Assembly (NCBI GenBank): GCA_027483425.1
Contig: JAIXUR010000396.1
Coordinates: forward strand, 1-15,538
Direction of reading: 5' to 3'
Source of the DNA: Cyanobacteriota bacterium
Lineage (GTDB): Bacteria > Cyanobacteriota > Cyanobacteriia > Phormidesmidales > Phormidesmidaceae
Length of the DNA stretch: 15,538 nucleotides
Part shown: positions 5,088 to 11,698 of the stretch, in pieces
How the letters are laid out: every line of letters starts with the position of its first letter
How positions within the stretch are numbered: the first letter of the stretch is position 1
The notes under the pieces: model-generated
Told to the model about the DNA's origin: nothing
What the model saw: only the letters and a program-made list of their open reading frames with translations
Database searches by the model: none
Made by a program: the position numbers and the translations under genes

Positions 5088-5638
5088 TACCATTTTGCTG
5101 TAGGTGGCCGGACGGTCTTGGAGTCCCAATTCACGCCGAATGTACCGTAATCAGCCTCAAACCAGCCATCCTCAGCGGGTTTGCCGTAGATATCGGTCTG
5201 ACTGATGCGCCAGCGATCGCCCGTGAGGGTGTGTTCGGCTGGCTCTCCTAATGCAGCCCGCATCGCCTGCCGGGATTGTCGCCCGTCAAACTGCGAGCGG
5301 AAGGCGTGAATGTTGTCTTCAGTCAGTCGGCCATTGCGCCCCCGTGTCTGGGCGTAGGGGTCTGATGGCGCGGCTGTGGGTCTGGTGGCAATGGCATTTT
5401 GATGATCAGTCCGTCGCGGCTGCCGCCGGGGTTGCTCTGAAACCACAGAAGCCCCGGTGTTACGGGTGGCAGTGTGAGAAACGGGCTGATAAGCGGTTCT
5501 GGTTCTGGCAGCCGTTCCCCGTCTGCTGCTGCGACTGGCTCTGCGTCCCCGGCGGCGGCTCCTGGCCTGGGTGGGGTCAGAGCAGGCGATCGTTGCAGCC
5601 GTGGCAAATAAGGATGTGAGAAAGAGTCGTCTTTTCAT
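5087..5638 (-). CDS. Exported Arg-rich protein, 183 aa, Tat-like signal
   Basis: The N-terminus MKRRLFLTSLFATAATIACS combines a twin-arginine RRxFL pattern with a hydrophobic stretch, compatible with a Tat or Sec signal; the cysteine at 19 is a weak lipobox alternative. Residues about 26-100 form a basic low-complexity linker (RSRRRGRRASRSSRRG). The C-terminal 80 residues (LTEDNIHAFRSQFDGRQSRQ, ALGEPAEHTLTGDRWRISQT, DGWFEADYGTFGVNWDS) look like a compact domain reminiscent of small periplasmic SmpA/OmlA-type folds, without proof. The ATG overlaps the stop of the 206-aa gene (ATGA at 5635-5638), so the two are coupled. Confidence 0.7.
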   Translation of the reverse strand: MKRRLFLTSLFATAATIACSDPTQARSRRRGRRASRSSRRGTAARTRTAYQPVSHTATRNTGASVVSEQPRRQPRRTDHQNAIATRPTAAPSDPYAQTRGRNGRLTEDNIHAFRSQFDGRQSRQAMRAALGEPAEHTLTGDRWRISQTDIYGKPAEDGWFEADYGTFGVNWDSKTVRPPTAKW

Positions 5639-6255
5639 CCCTGCACCCTCCGAAACGAGACATCGATCGCCTGGTCGGTAGTGGTGTCGTTGCTGTCGCT
5701 GCCTTGCAGTTGTTTCAGCCGTTGGCCTAATTTGTTCATCCGGCGCTGATTGGTGCTCTCGATGAAGGTGACAAGCTTGTTAATTTGCTCATCTTCCCGT
5801 TCCTCAAAAGCTTTCTGAGCGTTGTATAACTGCTCGTCCTGAGTCTGGGCGATCGCCGCCAGTTCGGTGAGGGTTTCCAATTCTTCGTCCTGGTCGTCGG
5901 CCTGGTCAGGCTGAAAATTCTGGAATTTCTGGAATTGGCGAAACTCCTGAAAATGCCCTTCTTGCCGCAGATGCCGAATCTTGCGGATAAACTCAGTGGC
6001 CTTGAGTCGCCGTGTTTCCTGGGTTTCAGCGTGGTACAGAGATGCTTTCTTGCTGATGTGTTTCGCCGCCAGCTCGAGTAACTGAACGCCCCACATCGGG
6101 AACGGTCCTGACTTGGGCAGACTGACATCGAACGCCAAATAGATGATGTCGCACCACTTCTTGATCGTGTTGGGGTCAACCTCCCACGTATCCGAAATGT
6201 GCTGAATATCAATCAAATCCTCATTGGCAGACTGTTTTAGCTGTCTGGTAGCCAT
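5635..6255 (-). CDS. Putative DNA-binding protein with Gln/Phe repeat and coiled coil, 206 aa
   Basis: Residues 17-40 (IQHISDTWEVDPNTIKKWCD) read like a helix-turn-helix or MerR-like reader that places a Trp-bearing recognition helix. Residues 102-115 are a triplet repeat (FQEFRQFQKFQNFQ), and residues about 120-190 are an acidic then mixed coiled coil. There is no signal peptide. The ATG at 6255 has AGAGG upstream and a sigma70-type promoter at 6316-6343. The FQ-rich stretch is encoded by TTCTGGAAT repeats of 9 bp, and more copies of this 9-mer occupy the gene's own leader (6275-6305). A regulator or centromere-type protein that binds these sites is possible but not shown. Confidence 0.75.
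   Translation of the reverse strand: MATRQLKQSANEDLIDIQHISDTWEVDPNTIKKWCDIIYLAFDVSLPKSGPFPMWGVQLLELAAKHISKKASLYHAETQETRRLKATEFIRKIRHLRQEGHFQEFRQFQKFQNFQPDQADDQDEELETLTELAAIAQTQDEQLYNAQKAFEEREDEQINKLVTFIESTNQRRMNKLGQRLKQLQGSDSNDTTTDQAIDVSFRRVQG
5911..5936. repeat. 9-bp phased TTCTGGAAT repeats inside the 206-aa gene
   Basis: Two perfect tandem 9-mers TTCTGGAAT (5918-5926 and 5927-5935) are preceded by a degenerate one. They match the unit TTCYRGAAN found in the leader of the same gene and in the gene at 14537-15115. Confidence 0.7.
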
Positions 6256-6274
6256 AGAATCCTCTCGTGTGAAA

Positions 6275-6305
6275 GTTCTAGAAGTTCTGGAAATTCCAGA
6301 ATTTC
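6275..6305. promoter_or_regulatory. Array of 9-bp TTCYRGAAN units in a leader
   Basis: Three complete 9-mers follow each other without gap (TTCTAGAAG, TTCTGGAAA, TTCCAGAAT), then TTCC. Two of them form the perfect dyad TTCTGGAA-A-TTCCAGAA at 6285-6301. The array begins just downstream of the predicted transcription start of the 206-aa gene, where a bound protein would block transcription. Confidence 0.7.
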
Positions 6306-6315
6306 CATTAATCGC

Positions 6316-6343
6316 ATCATACTTGTTACTTGAAGCTTGTCAA
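6316..6343 (-). promoter_or_regulatory. Sigma70-type promoter of the 206-aa gene
   Basis: On the minus strand TTGACA (6343-6338) and TATGAT (6321-6316) are separated by 16 bases, a near-consensus pair. Inverted repeats overlap it: CTTGTTA 6322-6328 with TAACAAG 6356-6362, and ACTTGA 6328-6333 with TCAAGT 6340-6345. They may be operators for this promoter or for the divergent XRE gene at 6392. Confidence 0.65.
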
Positions 6344-6391
6344 GTGACACTAGAATAACAAGGCTAGATTACATTAACTGGAGTAGCAAGG

Positions 6392-6670
6392 ATGGAAGAG
6401 GCTCTAATGCAGGTGACTCTAAGCGTTGACGTTCCCCACCTGGGAGCACGCATTAAGGCGGCTGTGGAGGCCAGCGGGAAGAGTCCTACCGTGGTCGCGG
6501 CAATGGCTGAAATGTCGGTCGCGAATCTCTACCGGATTATGAGCGAGGAAACGAAATCGATTCCCCGTGAGACGTTGAAGCGGTTAAGTGAGGTGTTGCA
6601 GGCTGGGTTTGATGATGAGGTGATCAGGGCGCTGCTGGCCGAAATTCAAGCGGGTGAAACAAACTCCTGA
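6392..6670 (+). CDS. Cro/C1-type helix-turn-helix protein, 92 aa
   Basis: The ATG at 6392 has GGAG eight bases upstream. The core HLGARIKAAVEASGKSPTVV, then AAMAEMSVANLYRIMSEE, is a five-helix XRE fold with recognition helix around SVANLYRIMS, followed by IPRETLKRLSEVLQ. It is divergent from the 206-aa gene, with nested inverted repeats between (6322-6362). Its last 25 bases overlap the end of the convergent RHH gene, so antisense effects at the 3' ends are possible. It may control the neighbouring promoter; the sequence does not prove this. Confidence 0.8.
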   Translation: MEEALMQVTLSVDVPHLGARIKAAVEASGKSPTVVAAMAEMSVANLYRIMSEETKSIPRETLKRLSEVLQAGFDDEVIRALLAEIQAGETNS

Positions 6671-6993
6671 AGCCGATCAAACAACTTAGAAGCCTGCCGT
6701 CGCTCTTTGACCGGGGTGCGTTCCAACACTTGTTTAATCGCCTGGTCTAAGTCGCTGGGTGCTCGCCGGGGGGAGCTGCGCCGCGATGACTCTAATTTGT
6801 CTAATACAACTACCATCGCGCTTTCCATTGTTTCCAGGCGTGATAGAACATTACCCATCTCGCCTTCCGGCGCTGGTGGGTTTATTTTGGCCTCGATCGC
6901 TTGCACCACAAACCGCGATCGCTCGTCTGGGTCAGCGGGTAATTGCTCGAGTAGTTCGGGGGTAACTCGAAACGTGATTCGTGGGTTGGGCAT
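6646..6993 (-). CDS. Ribbon-helix-helix protein with C-terminal helical domain, 115 aa
   Basis: The N-terminus has the RHH pattern: strand RITFRVT, helix PELLEQLPAD, turn, helix ERSRFVVQAIEAKI. A Pro-rich hinge leads to a coiled-coil segment (MGNVLSRLETMESAMVVVLD) and a C-terminal helical part (DLDQAIKQVLERTPVKERRQ). It is longer than a bare Arc-type repressor, so extra oligomerisation or partner binding is likely. The gene lies directly next to the origin-like region; two TGGTGACA sites fall on its promoter (7028-7057). Autoregulation, copy control or partition are reasonable inferences. Confidence 0.8.
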   Translation of the reverse strand: MPNPRITFRVTPELLEQLPADPDERSRFVVQAIEAKINPPAPEGEMGNVLSRLETMESAMVVVLDKLESSRRSSPRRAPSDLDQAIKQVLERTPVKERRQASKLFDRLQEFVSPA

Positions 6994-7013
6994 GGTGGTC
7001 TGCTCTTATTCTC

Positions 7014-7155
7014 TGGTGACACCCACTATTAAACCCTGGTGACAGGGATGCTGTCAGGGGTGGTGACAGGTGGGGACAATCTTTAAAAAAACTGGTGACA
7101 GCTTGACACAAATTCGAGTGTTAGCCTGTCACCAAGATTTTGCTATCTGTCACCG
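7014..7155. repeat. Six iteron-like TGGTGACAG sites
   Basis: Direct copies begin at 7014 (TGGTGACA), 7037, 7061 and 7093 (TGGTGACAG). Inverted copies lie at 7126-7134 (CTGTCACCA) and 7147-7155 (8 of 9 bases). Direct spacings are 23, 24 and 32, close to whole helical turns for the first two. The fourth and fifth copies form the outer arms of an imperfect hairpin (7094-7133, 13 of 16 pairs). Confidence 0.85.
7028..7057 (-). promoter_or_regulatory. Promoter of the RHH gene at 6646-6993
   Basis: CTGACA (7057-7052) and TTTAAT (7033-7028) on the minus strand are 18 bases apart, each one mismatch from consensus. One TGGTGACAG site (7037-7045) sits in the spacer and another near the predicted start (7014-7021). 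Confidence 0.5.
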
Positions 7156-7236
7156 AGTTGTGGATAAGAGTAATTATCAACAACTCAATTCTATAGATAT
7201 ATGTCAAAGCATTGACAGAATAAATGGCTTATGTAT

Positions 7237-7788
7237 TTAGATTTTGGGCAAAAATGCTAAGGGATTCACCGCTTCCTTGCCGTTGGGCAGAATCTCAAAG
7301 TGGCAGTGCGGACCCGTCGAATAGCCCGTACTCCCCATCAGCGCGATCGCCTGTCCCTGAGTGACCGATTGCCCTGCTGCTACCAGGATTTGTGAGTTGT
7401 GGGCATAGCGGGTGATGGTGCCGTCGCTATGTCGAATTGCTACTAGATTGCCGTAACCACCGCTATTCCAGCCAGCGCTGATCACCTGCCCATCCGCCGC
7501 CGCCAGAATGGGTGTGCCTGTCGGACCCGCAATATCAATCCCCCGGTGCATCCGACCCCACCGCATGCCGTAACCACTGGTCAGGATGCCCTGAGCAGGC
7601 TTGATGAACTGGGGCATGGGGGCTGGGGGTGGGGGTGAAAGCTTGGGATTAGAGAAGAGGTCTGTCTCTAGCTGCCGTTCATAGGCGGCAATGGTTTGTT
7701 CTGGGGTAACGGGTCGGGCAGGAGGGGTGTGGACTGCTAACGATAGCAGGTATCCGGTTAAGCTCACGGCAAACGCATCTATTCTCAT
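7237..7788 (-). CDS. M23 family metallopeptidase (LytM-type peptidoglycan hydrolase)
   Basis: Residues about 67-175 are an M23 domain with the expected zinc and catalytic residues: H81 and D85 in HRGIDIAGPTGTPI, H130 in RYAH, and H161/H163 in GPHCHFEI. The family cleaves peptide cross-links in peptidoglycan. A hydrophobic N-terminal stretch (residues 5-19) is a possible signal or anchor, followed by a Pro-rich linker. At 183 aa it is a minimal, single-domain enzyme. The ATG overlaps the stop of the PEP-CTERM gene (ATGA at 7785-7788). Such enzymes often serve wall-crossing machines including conjugation systems; that role here is inferred. Confidence 0.92.
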   Translation of the reverse strand: MRIDAFAVSLTGYLLSLAVHTPPARPVTPEQTIAAYERQLETDLFSNPKLSPPPPAPMPQFIKPAQGILTSGYGMRWGRMHRGIDIAGPTGTPILAAADGQVISAGWNSGGYGNLVAIRHSDGTITRYAHNSQILVAAGQSVTQGQAIALMGSTGYSTGPHCHFEILPNGKEAVNPLAFLPKI

Positions 7789-8357
7789 CGTCTGCCTCTC
7801 CGGAGTAAAGCGAATCCGGCAACAAGCAATCCCGCGATCGTGGAAGGCTCTGGCGCGGCGGTGGCGTTGATGTCCTGAATGTCTTCGACCTTCAGCGTGG
7901 TGTCATAGCGGCGCTGCCCATCCAATGCAATCAGAATTACACACCCAAACGATTCAAACTCAGTCGTGCGCCAGTCGGTAACAGTGCGATTTGTGCCGTC
8001 CTCATGCCACTGATCCGCCTCGCTGCTGCTGGCGAGTGAAGTCAGTGCCCCATTCCAAAGAAACAGTTCATCCGAGAATTCATCGGGGTTGGTCTGAAGC
8101 CGCCAGGTCATGCTGTAGCGTCCCGGCGCGAGGTCAAATATTGCCGCTGACCCACCCACGCCATAGGGCATCCTGAAACCGAGAAAGGCATTCAGGGCAG
8201 TGATCGATTTAGCTTGCTGCCCACTGGAGATGTAGAGATAGGGCTGGTCGGGGTACGTGCGAACATTACCAATCTGACTAACCGGACTGAGCGAGAAAGC
8301 GGACGCAGGAAGGGCGGAGATTGCCAGCAGGCTAGCCGCTGTGAGTAAGGTTTTCAT
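7785..8357 (-). CDS. PEP-CTERM sorted secreted protein, 190 aa
   Basis: A Sec signal peptide covers residues 1-20 (MKTLLTAASLLAISALPASA). The C-terminus AAPEPSTIAGLLVAGFALLRRGRR-type tail (residues 167-190) has the PEP motif, a short membrane span and an Arg cluster, the hallmark of PEP-CTERM proteins that are processed by an exosortase. The middle is beta-rich with a single cysteine and a segment FDLAPGRYSMTWRLQTNPDE typical of a carbohydrate- or matrix-type beta sandwich, but unassigned. It is coupled to the M23 peptidase by an ATGA overlap. The ATG at 8357 has no clear Shine-Dalgarno. No exosortase is in the window, so processing would depend on the host. Confidence 0.85.
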   Translation of the reverse strand: MKTLLTAASLLAISALPASAFSLSPVSQIGNVRTYPDQPYLYISSGQQAKSITALNAFLGFRMPYGVGGSAAIFDLAPGRYSMTWRLQTNPDEFSDELFLWNGALTSLASSSEADQWHEDGTNRTVTDWRTTEFESFGCVILIALDGQRRYDTTLKVEDIQDINATAAPEPSTIAGLLVAGFALLRRGRR

Positions 8358-8435
8358 GGGAGGTGAGAGAATCAGCCTCTAACCTCTAGTGCCCAACCCT
8401 GCACCCTGTAACCGTGGAATAACTGAAAAACAAAA

Positions 8436-8461
8436 GCGACCCCAAAGCCCTTTGAGGTCGC
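8436..8461 (-). terminator. Intrinsic terminator of the thermonuclease gene
   Basis: Arms 8436-8447 and 8450-8461 form an 11-bp stem with one mismatch. On the minus strand TTTTGTTTTTC follows. The stem begins 28 bases beyond the stop at 8489. Confidence 0.8.
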
Positions 8462-8488
8462 CTCACTGAATCGAGTTTTCTACTTGTT

Positions 8489-9028
8489 CTAATGTGCCCT
8501 GCGATAGTCCCAGGGCTTCACGCTGCCGGGATTTGCCCACACTCCAGCGCGTTGCTCTCTGGCGATGCCTTCAGCGGTGATAATCACATCTCGATTGATG
8601 CAGTCTTTTGAGTAGCGATCGTAGTGGTAGGCGAGTCCAGCCTGTACCATATCGCCATTGACGTAGTGTTCAGATGCACCGACTGTAAAGACCTCTGCGA
8701 CAGTGCGACCGTAACGATCTGTATCAATCGGCATCACTGCGACTTCCTTGCCTAACGTCAATTTTTGTAACAACGCTTTAGACTCTTGCCCAAACTGTTG
8801 TGACTTCTCTGGGGCATCAATCCCACAAAGTCGAATCCGGGTTTCCTTGCCCTCTAAATCAATCGTCAATGTGTCGCCATCGGCAACCTTAACCACAGTC
8901 CCATGTTTCGATTGTGGAAAGTCTCTTATTCTGGGGCTGGTTGCGTTGGACTTGCTAAAAAACTGTTTGCCGAAACCTGCGATCGCGATGAGCAAAACCA
9001 GCAATGGCAATAACTTCAGAACTTTCAC
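8489..9028 (-). CDS. Membrane-anchored staphylococcal-nuclease-like thermonuclease
   Basis: The SNase domain spans residues about 42-165. The catalytic residues line up with the staphylococcal enzyme: D50/D52 in VADGDTL, R66, D71 and E74 in RLCGIDAPEK, and R108 in RYGRTVAEVF; MVQAGLAYHY is the usual following helix. The family cleaves DNA and RNA in a calcium-dependent way. Residues 5-20 are a hydrophobic signal or anchor, so the enzyme acts outside the cytoplasm. The start is GTG, with AGGAAG eight bases upstream. It is transcribed alone and ends in its own terminator. Roles in DNA processing at the envelope, nutrient scavenging or defence are possible. Confidence 0.92.
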   Translation of the reverse strand: MKVLKLLPLLVLLIAIAGFGKQFFSKSNATSPRIRDFPQSKHGTVVKVADGDTLTIDLEGKETRIRLCGIDAPEKSQQFGQESKALLQKLTLGKEVAVMPIDTDRYGRTVAEVFTVGASEHYVNGDMVQAGLAYHYDRYSKDCINRDVIITAEGIAREQRAGVWANPGSVKPWDYRRAH

Positions 9029-9100
9029 TGATGCTCTTCCTATTGATTGGGCAATACGCCTAGAATGCCCAAAAATTTACACCTCATGAGGTAGTGTTCT

Positions 9101-9694
9101 ATGAAATTGCGTCAACGTTTTGCGTTAATTGGTTTGGCTTCGCTCTCGGTTCTGACCGCGATCGCTCCCGCTTTTGCCGCTCCGTTTAAAGATGCTGACG
9201 GCAACATTCACTTTCAAGATGGTCTGACCGCGAACCAAAAAGTTGAATATGAAGCCGGGGGACTGGAGCGCAAGGTAGTCGCTAACTACTGCGGTCTGTT
9301 GATCGTCCCGGTGCCAACTTCTGCTGCGATGCCTGGTTCGATCACGGTAGATGGTGCCGCTGTGGATACCTCCACCCTGCCTGTTCAATCGGTTCCCTCC
9401 TGTACGAACAACGTGCTGAAAGAAGCTCGTAGCGCCAACTTTAAGGACGCGAATGGGCGAGTGGTCTTGGTGAATAAAACTGCTGGTGTGCAAAGTACTG
9501 TCGTCTATACGGGTGTGCCTGCTGTCAAGAGTTTGACCGCTAACACCTGCGGTTATGCCCGGATTGGGAACAGCACCACCACGCCTGCCCCGGCCAGCTT
9601 CAACTATGGCGGCAGTTCTTACACCACTTCCACCCTGCCCGTCAGTATCCCCAACCGCTGTATTGACGGGAAGAAGTTCGTTTACACCCCTTAG
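9101..9694 (+). CDS. Secreted two-repeat Cys protein, 197 aa
   Basis: A signal peptide ends near residue 26 (APAFA). The mature protein consists of two homologous halves: FKDADG at 29 and FKDANG at 114; NYCG (C64) and NTCG (C150); DTSTLPV and TTSTLPV; and closing C101 and C187. In both halves the cysteines are exactly 37 residues apart, so one disulfide per repeat is likely. The gene has GAGG upstream, within the palindrome ACCTCATGAGGT. The tail CIDGKKFVYTP matches CFDGKRFMYQP of the next gene, so they are paralogs. I know no function; surface or periplasmic. Confidence 0.8.
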   Translation: MKLRQRFALIGLASLSVLTAIAPAFAAPFKDADGNIHFQDGLTANQKVEYEAGGLERKVVANYCGLLIVPVPTSAAMPGSITVDGAAVDTSTLPVQSVPSCTNNVLKEARSANFKDANGRVVLVNKTAGVQSTVVYTGVPAVKSLTANTCGYARIGNSTTTPAPASFNYGGSSYTTSTLPVSIPNRCIDGKKFVYTP

Positions 9695-9730
9695 TTTCCC
9701 TCGGTTGTTTGAGTCGTACTGAGTGTTTCA

Positions 9731-9755
9731 AGCCTCCAGCAATGGGGGCTTTCTT
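9731..9755 (+). terminator. Terminator after the two-repeat protein gene
   Basis: AGCCTCC at 9731-9737 pairs with GGGGGCT at 9744-9750 (one wobble, six-base loop), followed by TTCTT. It separates the two paralogous secreted-protein genes. Confidence 0.6.
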
Positions 9756-9763
9756 AATGGAAA

Positions 9764-9793
9764 GGCAGAGGGCAGCAGGCAGAGGGCAGCAGG
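9764..9793 (+). repeat. Tandem GGCAGAGGGCAGCA repeat forming a ribosome site
   Basis: Two perfect 14-bp copies (9764-9777 and 9778-9791) lead directly into the ATG at 9794. GAGGG in the second copy is seven bases before the start, so the repeat supplies the Shine-Dalgarno. A related copy (GGGCAGAGGGCAGAAGG) is at 10627-10643. Such GGCAGA-type short repeats are common between genes of many cyanobacteria. Confidence 0.75.
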
Positions 9794-10558
9794 ATGAAAA
9801 GACTAATGGCAATGGCGATGGTGGCGATGGTGGGGCTGGGTGGGTGGGCACCTGGCGCGATCGCTCAAACGGTTGCTTACCGGGATGCTGAGCAAAATGT
9901 GTACTTTGATCGGTTGAAGCCTGGGGCGATTTTGGAAGTTTATTATGATGCGACGACGGCTTCAGCCCGTAATCGGTATCAAAGCGTTTGGATGTACCGT
10001 CAATCAGACCAACCCTGTACCATCCATCAACTGTTTAGCACCAAGAAGAATTTTCAGTTTTACAACCAAATCACCCTGAAATCAGTCACACCTGCTGATG
10101 TGACCTTTGCCCTATTGAGCATCCCCAGCGCTGGCACGAATCCGGCGCTGTGTAATGGTGCCAATGTTAATCTATCGCTGCCGTGGAAGGTCATTGCACC
10201 AGGAGTCCGGGCACATCGGGCTTATGTGTCGTGCTTCCGAACTGTGAGCGATCGCCATACTGGAGCGCCGATCTGTATTGGGGAGGATGTGATCAATGTG
10301 GCGGGATTGCCGGGGCCTGCTTATCAAGCCATTAGCCCGGTGTCTAAAAAACGCATGGCAAAAGTGAATGGCTGTGGCTTTGTGAAGCTGCCCAACTCTA
10401 CAACGTGGGCGGCCTATGCCAATGATGTGATCACGCTGCAAGCCAGCTATCCCGACTATCAGTATTTTGGCAATTTCACCCGCGCCAATCTACCCATTAA
10501 AACCTTTGCCCAAATCCCAAAATGCTTTGATGGCAAGCGGTTCATGTATCAGCCGTAG
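9794..10558 (+). CDS. Secreted Cys protein, 254 aa, paralog of the upstream gene
   Basis: A signal peptide covers residues 1-24 (MKRLMAMAMVAMVGLGGWAP, then GAIA). The mature N-terminus YRDAEQNVYFDRLKPG corresponds to FKDADGNIHFQDGLT of the upstream paralog. The C-terminal 65 residues (NGCGFVKLPNSTTW ... CFDGKRFMYQP) correspond to the paralog's second repeat. The middle is an insertion with extra cysteines (QPCTIHQLF, PALCNG, YVSCFRTVSD, PICIGED). An alternating pattern of short strands suggests a beta-sandwich with disulfides. Function unknown; with a different middle region the pair could present variable surfaces. Confidence 0.8.
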   Translation: MKRLMAMAMVAMVGLGGWAPGAIAQTVAYRDAEQNVYFDRLKPGAILEVYYDATTASARNRYQSVWMYRQSDQPCTIHQLFSTKKNFQFYNQITLKSVTPADVTFALLSIPSAGTNPALCNGANVNLSLPWKVIAPGVRAHRAYVSCFRTVSDRHTGAPICIGEDVINVAGLPGPAYQAISPVSKKRMAKVNGCGFVKLPNSTTWAAYANDVITLQASYPDYQYFGNFTRANLPIKTFAQIPKCFDGKRFMYQP

Positions 10559-10645
10559 TTTCGGCTGCGCTCAACTACCGGACGGGGCAGAAGGCAGACT
10601 TCGGCGTGAGCGCTCAGTCGAACGCGGGCAGAGGGCAGAAGGAAA
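10559..10645. repeat. Interspersed repeat DNA between convergent genes
   Basis: The gap contains TTTCGGCTGCGCTCAACTAC, then GACTTCGGCGTGAGCGCTCA with the 10-bp palindrome TGAGCGCTCA (10609-10618), and GGGCAGAGGGCAGAAGG. These resemble dispersed intergenic repeats of filamentous cyanobacteria. No clear terminator is seen. Confidence 0.55.
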
Positions 10646-11698
10646 CTACCCGTCCTGGTCGCCGAGGACCAGAAGTTTGATTTTGGCGAGTTGGTTTCGT
10701 AATCGTGCCCATTGTCTGTAACTGTTGGCTTTCACGTTGTCCAGACTGCTCAAACTGGAGAGGTAGGAATCAGTTGAAATTTTGGTACTGTACCGATAAT
10801 CAATCTGCCTGAGCTTGCCGCGAATCACTTCCCGCCGCGCGATTTCCTGAGCTACCTGAAAGTCTTTCCGAATCACATCGAAGTCTAAAACCTGCTGGGT
10901 GACGAGTTCCTTAATTTTGTCGGCAAGTTCAGCCCGTTCCTTTTCGACGGTCGCAACCTTCACTTGTAAATCCGCGATCGCAATTTGTCTCGTCTGCGCG
11001 GCGGCATCCCCACCCCCCAAGTTTCGGAAGAGGGGAACACCAATCAGCGACAGAATCTCATTCACGCCTGACAGCATGGCGCTGCCGCCTGTGAACATCC
11101 CAATCACCCGATCAATAATCCCCCGCTTCTGCGGCTCCTGGCCGGGAGTAACAACGGTGTCGAGCTTGAGCCATGCCGTCACCAGCGGTTCAAACACGCC
11201 TAAATTAATCGTCCGCTGGTTGTTCCGCCGCGCCTCCTCAATCTTCTGATTGACGATCGCAATCCGCTCATCAATGGCTTTCAGGCTATGGGAGTTTTGG
11301 ACTGCCATCGCCTGCAATTGCTTGATACAAGCCTCCTGCGTCTCCAGGCAAGGCAAGTCACCGAGCATTGCTTTCCACAAATCATCATTCAGCCGCAGCT
11401 TAATCAACCGATCCAAGCTGTCTCCCGCCGGATTCAACGGGTTAACCTGCCCATCGCCCAACTGTTCCACGGCTGCGGGTGCCGGGGCTTTCTCGCCGTC
11501 CTCCTTGTCTTCGGGAGTGACTTCACCTTGGGGCGTTGGGGGTTGGGGTTTCGTAACTGGTTTAGCAGCCGGTGGCGAGGGTGGCTTAGGGAGGGGTTTC
11601 GCCTGGGCCTGAGCGCTGCCCGGAAATGATAAGGAACAACTCAACAGTAAGGGCAGTGTCAGACTGACCCACAAACTTGATGCGCTGAATCTTGCCAC
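10646..11698 (-). CDS. Secreted coiled-coil protein, 350 aa
   Basis: I place the start at the GTG at 11698 because AGGAG lies eight bases upstream; translation then begins MARFSASSLWVSLTLPLLLS and forms a good signal peptide ending SAQA. The frame is open 33 codons further, but that part is basic and lacks a ribosome site. After a Pro/Lys-rich linker, helices with a cysteine pair (LPCLETQEACIKQL) lead into coiled coils (ERIAIVNQKIEEARRNNQRT; KVATVEKERAELADKIKELV) on either side of a Gly-rich hydrophobic segment (MFTGGSAMLSGVNEILSLIG). It overlaps the upstream adaptor-like gene by 113 bp. It is probably a periplasmic or outer-envelope partner of that lipoprotein. Family unknown. Confidence 0.75.
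   Translation of the reverse strand: MARFSASSLWVSLTLPLLLSCSLSFPGSAQAQAKPLPKPPSPPAAKPVTKPQPPTPQGEVTPEDKEDGEKAPAPAAVEQLGDGQVNPLNPAGDSLDRLIKLRLNDDLWKAMLGDLPCLETQEACIKQLQAMAVQNSHSLKAIDERIAIVNQKIEEARRNNQRTINLGVFEPLVTAWLKLDTVVTPGQEPQKRGIIDRVIGMFTGGSAMLSGVNEILSLIGVPLFRNLGGGDAAAQTRQIAIADLQVKVATVEKERAELADKIKELVTQQVLDFDVIRKDFQVAQEIARREVIRGKLRQIDYRYSTKISTDSYLSSLSSLDNVKANSYRQWARLRNQLAKIKLLVLGDQDG

Larger units (their letters stand above)
6994..7236. other. Origin-like region (candidate plasmid oriV or partition site)
   Basis: This non-coding gap combines six TGGTGACAG-type sites, a perfect DnaA box (TGTGGATAA at 7159-7167, i.e. TTATCCACA on the minus strand), a one-mismatch facing box (TTATCAACA at 7174-7182), and AT-rich DNA up to 7236. 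The two boxes form the core of a 13-base-arm inverted repeat (7155-7167 and 7174-7186, one mismatch). Iterons, DnaA box and AT-rich DNA together are the standard parts of an iteron origin. No replication initiator is recognised in the window, so an RHH operator or centromere remains an alternative. Confidence 0.55.

Noticed and set aside
9125..9493. Minus-strand ORF of 122 codons
   Set aside because: It is the shadow of the secreted two-repeat protein, which has a signal peptide, internal homology and a ribosome site.
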